The notes under the pieces: generated by a model
What the model saw: only the letters and a program-made list of their open reading frames with translations
Databases searched by the model: none
What the model was told of the DNA's origin: nothing
In this document: piece after piece, positions 1 through 7,423 of the stretch
How positions within the stretch are numbered: position 1 is the stretch's first letter
How the letters are laid out: each line of letters opens with the position of its first letter
From: Physocladia obscura
Taxonomy: Eukaryota > Chytridiomycota > Chytridiomycetes > Chytridiales > Chytriomycetaceae
Length of the DNA stretch: 10,774 nt
Direction: 5' to 3'
Assembly: GCA_027596945.1 (NCBI GenBank)
Contig: JADGJH010000486.1
Location: forward strand, 5,465 to 16,238
Made by a program: the position numbers and the translations under genes

Positions 1-70
1 GCTTTTCGTCGGCCGCGTCATTTTTTTAAAATCCACATCGCTTATTCTAAGAACAAAAAAAAAAAAAAAG

Positions 71-625
71 TCAACTTCAACAACGAAAGAATGGGAATCG
101 CAATGCAAGCAACTCGTTTCGCTCGCGTGTGCTATGAAGATGCAATGAAGTACGCCCACAAACGTAAAACATTTGGAAAGCTCCTCATTGATCATCCCGT
201 GATCCGTAACAAGTTTGCACACATGGCACGCAAGATTGAAGCGACGCATGCGTGGATGGAAGTGTTAATCTATCAGTCGACAACAATGGATCCAGATTTA
301 CAGATGCTCAAGGTTAGTTGCTTCAACATGTTATATACCTTACGTAAAATTTCAAAAAATAAAAACAAACTATGGATGCTAGCTTGGAGGCCCGATCGCA
401 CTTCTGAAGGCCCAAAGCACACAAACTTTTGAATTTTGTGCTCGCGAAGCGGCGCAGATTTTTGGTGGCTTGTCATACTCGCGCGGTGGTCAGGCAGAAC
501 GCGTCGAGAGACTTTACAGAGAAGTTAGAGCATACGCAATACCTGGGGGATCCGAAGAAATCATGCTTGAGTTGGGAATCAGACAAAGCTTGAAGGTTGC
601 AGAGTTTATGGGGTCTAAAATGTGA
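71..625 (+). CDS. Acyl-CoA dehydrogenase family protein, C-terminal part (5' partial)
   Basis: Flavoprotein that removes two hydrogens from an acyl-CoA in fatty-acid or branched-chain oxidation, probably in mitochondria or peroxisomes. Two exons are visible: 71-312 and 383-625, with a 70-nt intron at 313-382 (GTTAGT...CTAG, phase 0). The upstream exon border is an AG at 69-70 after a run of 15 A; an earlier exon must lie left of or at the window edge. The piece is about 160 aa. Family marks are NFNNERMGIAMQATRF, then YAHKRKTFGK, the AAQIFGG helix and RLYREVRAYAIPGGSEEIM near the C terminus. The Glu of NNER (bases 85-87) sits where isovaleryl-CoA and long-chain dehydrogenases carry the catalytic base (DYER). 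The C-terminal YEGT-type Glu site of medium-chain enzymes reads IPGG here, so the NNER Glu is the likelier base. Substrate cannot be told. Starting at the ATG at 91 would lose that Glu and is not the true start. Confidence 0.9.
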
Positions 626-668
626 TTTGGTGGGCGCGGTAATTTTTTTTTTTGGTACCGTGTTAAGA

Positions 669-674
669 AATAAA
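669..674 (+). terminator. Poly(A) signal of the acyl-CoA dehydrogenase gene
   Basis: A canonical AATAAA lies 44 nt after the dehydrogenase stop codon, in an AT-rich 3' stretch. Position and sequence fit a polyadenylation signal; no cleavage site can be shown. Confidence 0.5.
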
Positions 675-1377
675 TGGCTTAACTTATATAAAGGTGATTA
701 AAGAGTTGTGAGACTGTAATAGTTTGCGGCATTTTTGGTTAACTCTAAACTTGCACCTTTTCTAAGATTCGGCAGGCGCTAATACCGTCAAACTTTTCTC
801 GCTTTTCTGGTGTGAACTGTGGCTATTGCATTGCCGACAGAGGCACTGTTGCTTGTTGCAACTTTGGCGCTGCTGCTGTTTATACAATTTCTGCTGTAAC
901 AACCCAGTTTGAGTCTTGCGATATCGACTCGTTCTCTGTATATATTGATTGTTGAATATAAAGTATTTTTAACTTTTACAAAGTCTGTGATGGCATATTT
1001 GCTGAAAATGTTTTATCGTGTTGCAATCAGTTGTTTCTCCATGGCTACGCAATATTTTTTTATTAAGAAGGCATGGAAAAAAATTTTCGTTTCTGGGAAA
1101 GGATCTTCAAGGAAACACGACGAAAGGAAGGGCTTCAACCAAAACAAAATACAAATAAATGGAATTCTATTTCTTCATTTTTATTTCTGCGTTCTCGTCA
1201 AAATTGATAATGAGAAAATCGCAAAAGCAGTTCAGGGTGAATAGCTATTTCGACAAAATTTGAGCAATACGTGTTCACAAATCATGTTAGAATATTGCCA
1301 TATCTCGTTTGAAGAAGGTAGAGTGCTCTGAATTTTTTCAATATATATTGTTTTATTTTGTTTTATTGACTAAGTGG

Positions 1378-1403
1378 ATTTTTGATTTTTGATTTTGATT
1401 TTT
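1378..1403. repeat. Short tandem repeat of GATTTTT
   Basis: Four imperfect copies of a 6-7-nt unit stand in a row (GATTTTT, GATTTTT, GATTTT, GATTTTT). A related run with TTTTATTTTG / TTTTATTG lies just before it at about 1350-1369. This is a simple low-complexity repeat with no evident role. Confidence 0.7.
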
Positions 1404-1541
1404 ACAATGAGTACAATAATATACCAACGATACATTTTCAATATGTTTAACGTCACGGTTTGCTTGCAATCTAAATAACTGCTTTTCAAACACTGATCCA
1501 TGCTCGAAAGTTTGACCCTAAATTTTTTTGATGAGGTGTTA

Positions 1542-1548
1542 TGACTCA
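1542..1548 (+). promoter_or_regulatory. AP-1/Gcn4-type bZIP site, distal
   Basis: TGACTCA, the palindromic core bound by AP-1/Gcn4-type bZIP factors, lies about 195 nt upstream of the stress-protein start codon. A second copy is at 1630-1636. Binding is inferred from sequence only. Confidence 0.45.
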
Positions 1549-1566
1549 ACCCGTTGACGCAATTCA

Positions 1567-1604
1567 GTAATCAACTGTAATCAACCCATTATCAACCGAT
1601 TGAT
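1567..1604. promoter_or_regulatory. Cluster of ATCAAC repeats with a small palindrome
   Basis: Two exact GTAATCAAC copies (1567-1575 and 1577-1585) are followed by TATCAAC (1590-1596). The last forms part of an inverted repeat, ATCAA-N4-TTGAT, at 1591-1604. The cluster lies between the two TGACTCA sites, about 140-175 nt before the stress-protein ATG, so a factor-binding role is plausible. I do not recognise the factor. Confidence 0.35.
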
Positions 1605-1629
1605 ATGTCCCTTGTCTACGCGATCAAAA

Positions 1630-1636
1630 TGACTCA
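1630..1636 (+). promoter_or_regulatory. AP-1/Gcn4-type bZIP site, proximal
   Basis: A second TGACTCA, here followed by T (TGACTCAT), lies 25 nt before the TATA box of the stress-protein gene and about 107 nt before its ATG. Two copies in one short promoter suggest control by a stress or nutrient bZIP factor (inference). Confidence 0.5.
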
Positions 1637-1660
1637 TCGTGATTTGCCAGAACGAAAACG

Positions 1661-1666
1661 TATAAA
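1661..1666 (+). promoter_or_regulatory. TATA box of the universal stress protein gene
   Basis: TATAAA in the context ACGTATAAATTG lies 77 nt before the ATG at 1743. An inverted CCAAT (ATTGG) follows at about 1686. A 12-A run sits in the presumed 5' leader close to the ATG. Confidence 0.5.
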
Positions 1667-1742
1667 TTGTTGGATTGTGCTGTCAATTGGATCCATTACT
1701 CAGTAACATCTCCGAAAAAAAAAAAATTAGACTCACTTTATT

Positions 1743-2419
1743 ATGACTGTCGAAACCTCTGTCCTGATCTCTTCCGACCTCGAAGGATTTGAAGCCAAAC
1801 GTACTGTCGTTATTGCCGTGGTAATGTTAAAAAATCTTCTGCATCTTAAAAGATTTATCGCTTGTTTTAATAATTTTTTTTGTTGAAGGACTCTTCAAAC
1901 TATTCCGAATACGCTGTAAATTGGGCTGCCAGCAAATTTTTAACCGCAAACGACCATGTTATTTTGCTAAACGTTCAACCAGCATATTATTTTGGGGGTG
2001 CTTCTAATGAGGTTGTTGCGAGTTCAAATGGGGACATTTTTGCTCCGGGTGCAGCTGAAAAGCTTGACGAGCTCAGTAAAGCAACCAGTCTCGAAATTTT
2101 GACCAAGTATACAGAATCTCTCAAAGGATTCAAGTATGATGGTGTGTACGCCCTTGGAAATGTGAAAGATGTGATTGTTGCCAAGGTCAACGCGATTTCG
2201 CCGGATGTTCTTATTGTTGGATCGCGCGGAAATGATGCTTTGTCGAGATCTGTGATTGGTTCTGTTTCCGACTATTGTGTACATCACGTTCACGCCCCAG
2301 TGCTGATTGCCAAGCCAAAAGCTGACGAGTTGGAAGCAATGGATGTGCCAAAGCACCACAAAGCTCAAAGTAGCATCTTCAATAACGCAGATATCTACGT
2401 GGCGTTGCAACTTGCGTGA
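1743..2419 (+). CDS. Universal stress protein (UspA family), two exons
   Basis: Small single-domain UspA-fold protein, 202 aa, probably a cytosolic ATP-binding stress factor. Exons are 1743-1820 and 1889-2419, with a 68-nt intron at 1821-1888 (GTAATG...GAAG, phase 0). The join restores the first strand and its AVDSS turn (residues 25-29), where UspA proteins contact nucleotide. The nucleotide-binding motif G-x2-G-x9-G-S is complete: G137, G140, G150 and S151. It is followed by SDYCVHHVHAPVLIAK (about 152-167), the usual last helix and strand. The first exon supplies 26 residues and a good ATG; reading from the second exon alone would lose the first strand. The tail after about residue 170 is extra and has no known motif. 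Two TGACTCA sites and a TATA box upstream suggest stress-induced transcription. The family is certain; the specific role is not known. Confidence 0.93.
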
Positions 2420-2471
2420 AAACGTATGTCTAGTATTGTTTTAATTGGCAGTTGACTTTTTGTGTATCAAG

Positions 2472-2477
2472 AATAAA
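2472..2477 (+). terminator. Poly(A) signal of the stress-protein gene
   Basis: AATAAA lies 53 nt after the stop codon and is followed by A-rich DNA. Typical spacing for a 3' processing signal. Confidence 0.5.
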
Positions 2478-2575
2478 GTCCAAAAAAAATTAAGAATTTG
2501 TATTGCGAAAGAGTTAGTGGAGAATTATTTTAATAATGGTATTGTTCAAATAGCGTTGCAGAGTAATTGAGTATG

Positions 2576-2581
2576 TATAAG
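2576..2581 (+). promoter_or_regulatory. TATA-like element before the NDPK-like gene
   Basis: TATAAG in the context GTATGTATAAGAG lies about 107 nt before the chosen ATG at 2683. It is a variant of the consensus and the gene start itself is uncertain, so this is a weak call. Confidence 0.25.
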
Positions 2582-2682
2582 AGTCAGAGTTGATGGAAAA
2601 ATCTGTTTTGCAGAGGCGTCTTTTGTGAGCAAAGTGACAATTCTGGTTTTGTCAAAATCAGCCAAACACAGAACCAACTTAT

Positions 2683-5600
2683 ATGCGAAGCAGTATTCGG
2701 TGCAAACAGTCTGAAAATGCAGCAACAGACATCGCATCCGATGACGATGAACCGAGCGATGGACAGCGCGCAGATCTCGACTGCGCCGTTTCCAAATGTT
2801 CTGCTTTAACTGCCCAAACACAAACGCAATATAATCATCAGCCGCAGACTCAAACTCACATTCCTACAAGTCCGAGCGTGCCTCTGCCTTTATCCGAACA
2901 GATTGCTCAACTGAAGTCCGAAACTCTGTCGCGCCGCAAGAGCAATTCCCAAACCCTCTCCTCGCCACTTTTGTCGCGATTGAAAGTAACTGTGAGTGAA
3001 AGTTCAGTCACTGAGAGAATCAGCGCACCAGAAACAGCTTCCAATATTCTCGCATTTGGCCTTAGTTTGGCGCGCGCCTCACTTTCCCAGTTGCAAAAGC
3101 AGCCTCCACTTCTCCACAATCATCAAAACACGCCTCCTTCCGCGTCGCCAGCTTTGCCCCCGACAACCTCAAATCCGGCAATTCAGGCGAAAGAAGATCT
3201 CGACGCGCTTTTCTTTACGCATCTCAACAATATCTCCTCGCACCTGGACAAAAACCTCTTTAAAAACATACCCTCCAGTGTCAGCACAGGATCCATCAGC
3301 AGTTTTGAACTCGATATGAGCCGGGATAGCAATGAAATCGAGTCGATTGTAACACCCCGAAGCGCGCTTGAGCCGAATGGTGATACAATGGGGATTTCTG
3401 CGCAACAAACAGATGAAAATCCCACAAAATGCACATCGCAACTTCCGACGAAAAAGTCTCGTATTTTCGACGCGGCTCTCAGCAGTGCAAGGTTAATTCG
3501 GAAAATGACTGATCTTGTTGATGCTGAAGTTTCATATTCCAGTGACGATAATACCAATAGTATTACAGTTATTCAAAATGACGATATTGAAAGACGCGAT
3601 CCGCATATTTTGGAAGACAAATCGTATATCTCGTCACAAAGGTTTGGATATGAGCATGGCCTTCCACCGAAAATTCCCTGGAAACAATTCAATAACCCTG
3701 TCGCAATTTCACCGCATCATTTTTCTTCACTCACCGAAGCTTATATGGCTGAACTGGGCCCTCCAAAAAGTCGGGCCGTTTCAGTTTCTGCAGCAGCTCA
3801 AGAAAAAAATATCAGTCAATCTGCAACCAAACCGGTAAAACAGCGCAAACCAGTTGGTCCTGTCAGCCCTATTCTCGCAAATGGCGGAGCCGAAGTTCAT
3901 TATCCTCCTCAAACGTTTAATAAGCATGCATCGTTACCCGAACTTGCAATTCCTGGTAGTGTATTGTCCACAACTGCAGCCCTACTTGCGAGGCTCGATG
4001 CTCGTGTTCGTGCGGTTGTTGGGGTTGATGCTTTTGGTAGTGGCCGTGACCACGGCGATGTTGTTGATACGAGAGTTGCTGCAAATGGTAGCAACACCAC
4101 ACTTGTTGATTCTGATGACGGCTCTGTTTCTTCTGGTACTTCATCTTGCGGCGTCGAAGCATCTTCTGCGAAAGCAGATAAAAAGAAAAAGAAAAAAAAG
4201 AAGCCGAAGAAGAAAAAGAAGAGAAAGGGTTCTGGCGTTGCTTTGTTAGAGAAGGATGATTTTTCAAAAAATAGTATTACCGGATTTGATGTAAGAGATG
4301 ATGGTATAGTTGAAAAAATTGCCGCTGCAATTGATGCACCAATTGGTGTTCACACTATGAGTACTGAGTATGAGTTTTTGGAGACACATATGACTGCTTT
4401 TGAAACTGCAAGAATATCAAAAATTGTGACAAGCAGCGCGAAAGCTTCTAATTTACCAGAAACTTCACGTGTTGATCCGATACTTGCTCAACTTGAAGAA
4501 TCACAAGCAAAATTAGAGGGTGCAATCTTATCAGTCACTTATGCAAAGCGATCGAAATCACCCGAAAGAGCTGTATTAGCTTCCAAGACTGAAATCATTC
4601 CAGAGTGGCAGAAAATCGTTATTTCATCAGCCGTTGATACTTCATTATATGCTGATTTAATTGAAGAAGTTGTTCGCACGCTGGGATATGAGTTGCATAG
4701 CATCTCAAGGTTTAATTTGATTAATTTTGATTTATTGAATTTTGTTAATAAGATTCTCTCAGGAAACCTGATGTATACCCAACGACAACATACCCATTCC
4801 AACATCAGAACCGCGAAAATGACTACAATCATAAAACACCATCGCAATCATTCACAAAAGCTACGCTCCATATATTGGTCAAGCGCACTTCTCATTCAAC
4901 ACCAATGCATCCAACAGGAGTCTTGTGCCTGAAAACTTTAGTTGAAAAAAGCTTAAAAAGATTTATCCGCAGTAAATCTTCTGGCGAAACGCGTAACTTG
5001 ATCACAGCATATTCAGATAATTTGCCAGTACTCCATGCAGCTGATACGTTAACAGCATCTGCCGAAAAGAGCATCAGCCGCTTAACTCGCACTGAGACTT
5101 TTGGATGCTATGCTACACATGACCCGGCAACACCTGATATTGTTTGTGTTGTTGCACGCGGTGGATTCGGTATTCCTGTTCTCCGGACCCTTGTTGGCGA
5201 TAATTCTCATCGATTCGAGTTTCTCGGCTTAAAATATATCAAGGGAGGATTAATGGAGCATCAAGCAAGAATTGTTACGCCGTTTAAAGTCGGTAGCTTG
5301 AAATGGAGAAAAAGTTTGGAATGGCTAGTAGATGATGATGAAAAGTTGGGTGGATTTATGATTGTTGTTTTGAGAAAAATTGGGGCTTTTCGGGAAGTCG
5401 ACGAAATCATGAGTTGAGTTTTTCATTTTTAAAAAGAATTTTGCTAATATTTTTTGACAGCCTCTCTTATCGAGTCATACTCTTCAATCAACACCGATTC
5501 GCAAAATAAATCTGCTGAGGTATTGTCAGAATTATCATCTGCACAACCTACTTTGACAAAATCCGACCGTGTTGGTTTATCTCTCCTTGCTTCATTGAAT

Positions 5601-6972
5601 CCCGAAATGTGCTACGCCACTTTAACAAGTTTCTTTCGGGATGCTGACTTGATCCCAACGTCTTCGCCGGAACTCAAAGATTGCGCCTACGGTATTTCGC
5701 ATCCAGCAGCTATCTCAGCGTCTTTGATATCTCCTCCTCGTGGTGCCAACTGTTTGACTTTTATACGAGCTCCTGCTGGATATCAATATTTCGGTGGGCT
5801 GTTTGCCGAAGTGGCAAAATCCGGACTCGTCATTTCTGTGGCACGATTGACATCAATTGGTGAGGTTACAGCAGGTCGACTTGCTGCAATATCTCGCCAG
5901 GAAACCTCCGGTTCTGGTCACAATAATAGTGTGGGTATTGACTTTGAAGGTGAAGACCTTAGCAAGTGGATTACTGAAAGTGGACCGATCATAATGCTTA
6001 TTGTTTGGGGTTCAGATGTAACAAAAAAACTCAAGCGTGCTATTTGTAAGTTGGACCGTTGTTTTCAATACTTGACTGACTGTATGTGTTTATTTCTTCT
6101 TCTTTCATCTCACTTTCGCACCCAAAGCCAGTTTTCTGACATCGAAGACGAATAATGGCCCCCGTTTGCACGGCTACAAAACAAATATTCCTGGTGACAG
6201 GCTATATCCATCCGATATTTACATCGCGCCAACTCTTGCTATTGCATCCCATCAAATCTCCATACTATTTCCAAAAGGCTTGGCTATTGAAGTGCGTGAT
6301 ATTCCAACGCAACTAGGATGTTTTCAACGAAGAATCATTTGTCGACGTCCGCATGTTCTACCATACCCTTCCCGCCGCATTGTTGAAACCGGTCCCGGTG
6401 GCATTTCGCTTGGAGCAGCTGTATTTTTATCGACAGAACCAACGTGTGAGGCGAATGCGGAAAAATGGCAGCCAGCGATAAATTCTTTAATGAAAGCGAT
6501 TAGTGGAAAAGTTCGGATTGTGGACGTGAATTATTTTGTGCCAGTTGAGTTGTTAGCGCAGAGAATGGTGTCTATATGCGTGAAGTCAGGTCCGAATATT
6601 TCTTTCACTGTTAAAAATGTGAGTTGTTTTTCTGAAATCTGTGTTGTTTTTTTTTAACTGACATTTTTTTTTTTTTTTGTTCAGCTTCTGAACGGCCCAT
6701 GCCTTGTTGTTGCTTGTGAAGGATTTGGCGCGGCGGATATAGTGAAAAACTCCTTGAAGCTTGATGATGAATCAGAGCAAATTCCCTACGCGGCAATTTC
6801 ACATCAAGATGCTTGTGGACTATTGCCGATGATATTCTCGGATATGTTTGGCGCATTAAAACATCGTATTGTTGGGAATATGAATGCAGGATATGGCTAC
6901 AATGGCGGTGGCGGTGTTGGAGGAGGAGGCGTTCGTGGTGTTGGCACTAATTTGGAGGTTTTGATGACTTAG
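2683..6972 (+). CDS. Large protein with disordered N-terminal half and three degenerate NDPK-like modules, five exons
   Basis: Exons 2683-4709, 4763-5412, 5461-6045, 6128-6618 and 6685-6972 give about 1346 aa. The four introns (53, 48, 82, 66 nt) are GT...AG and phase-consistent; that at 4710-4762 rejoins HSIS-R-KPDVY. Residues 1-660 are Ser/Thr/Gln/Pro-rich and look disordered. A basic run (K8-P-K5-R-K) lies at 500-515. The C-terminal half has three related modules. Module 1, about 800-980: IVCVVARGGFG, GGFMIVVL, YGISH at 969. Module 2, about 990-1135: TFIRAPAGYQYFGGLF, ESGPIIMLIVWG at 1065, ASHQISILFP. Module 3, about 1184-1300: NGPCLVVACEG at 1254, YAAISH at 1286. The order (first strand, helix, SGP strand, HGSD-like segment, EI..FFP-like helix) follows nucleoside diphosphate kinase, but NxxHGSD is not conserved, so catalysis is doubtful. 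A glycine-rich tail ends it. Flagellar NME-type proteins carry several NDPK domains; that link is inference. The start is uncertain: the frame is open upstream to about 2638. Confidence 0.72.
4180..4227 (+). other. Lysine-rich tract encoded by an A/G run
   Basis: Forty-eight bases of AAA/AAG codons, broken only by one CCG and one AGA, encode eight Lys, Pro, five Lys, Arg, Lys (residues 500-515 of the NDPK-like protein). It could be a nuclear localisation signal or an RNA/tubulin-binding patch. Both are guesses from charge alone. Confidence 0.7.
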
Positions 6973-7423
6973 GGGTTTCTCAAACAACAAGGCTTGTTTG
7001 ATGCTGGAATCGTGTATGATGATAATTTTATTCCTCAGCTAATTATTTCACCTTTTTTTGTTTTTTATTTTATTTTCACTCTTGCTCTCTTTGATTTTCT
7101 TGATTTACTCGGCGGTGTTTACATACATTTGTGTACTACACTCTTTCCCGATTTTATTAAAATATTTTGCGATGGCACTGCAGCCAGTAATTCAAATTTT
7201 TTTGGCCAAGTGAATTATGACTGATATTGGAGAAAAGGTTTTACAGAAATTGATCAACAAGGAAATTGTATTCAAGCATAGCTCAACCCAAAACTGGTCA
7301 ACCGCCTTGAAACAAACGCCGAGAACCACAACCCCTGCAACAACAACGAAAAGATAGAAAAATAACAGCAAAGCACAAATACCAAAAGAAATAAGAAACT
7401 AAAGTGTTCGATCTTTTCCTTTT
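6973..7423. other. Convergent intergenic region, 451 bp
   Basis: This gap separates the 3' ends of the + strand NDPK-like gene and the - strand RRM gene. It is T-rich. I see no canonical AATAAA on the + strand. On the - strand, AATAAA (TTTATT as printed) occurs at 7153-7158, 7069-7074, 7064-7069 and 7027-7032, the nearest being about 270 nt beyond the RRM stop. A 76-codon frame at 6994-7224 is hydrophobic, lacks family features and was not called. Confidence 0.55.

Larger units (their letters stand above)
626..1742. other. Intergenic region, about 1.1 kb
   Basis: The gap between the dehydrogenase and the stress protein holds no gene I can support. It contains the 3' flank of the first gene, a cysteine-rich open stretch at 749-955 (see findings), T-rich and AT-rich DNA around 1000-1450 with an imperfect GATTTTT repeat at 1378-1403, and the promoter of the stress-protein gene from about 1530 on. 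I saw no tRNA-like cloverleaf. Confidence 0.6.

Noticed and set aside
1..70. A preceding exon of the acyl-CoA dehydrogenase with a donor at 8 or 17
   Set aside because: GTCGGC and GTCATT are poor donors, and the short peptide before them does not match the conserved stretch before NFNNER, so the donor is probably outside the window.
909..1244. 111-codon + strand open frame in the first intergenic gap
   Set aside because: It starts with TTG, has no domain, signal or family-like motif, and is rich in Phe/Lys/Ile as expected from AT-rich non-coding DNA.
2593..2671. Possible extra 5' exon (ATG at 2593, donor GTGAGC at 2625) for the NDPK-like gene
   Set aside because: Joining to either nearby acceptor (ending 2661 or 2671) gives the wrong phase, and the intron would be under 50 nt.
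3854..4267. Long open frames on both strands inside the first exon of the NDPK-like gene
   Set aside because: They are shadows of the low-complexity coding sequence (Lys run, Ser/Asp-rich stretches) and contain no recognisable domain.
6994..7224. 76-codon open frame right after the NDPK-like gene
   Set aside because: Its composition is that of T-rich 3' flank (FFVFYFIF-like runs). It could only be coding if the TAG at 6970 were bypassed by an intron, and I found no matching donor.
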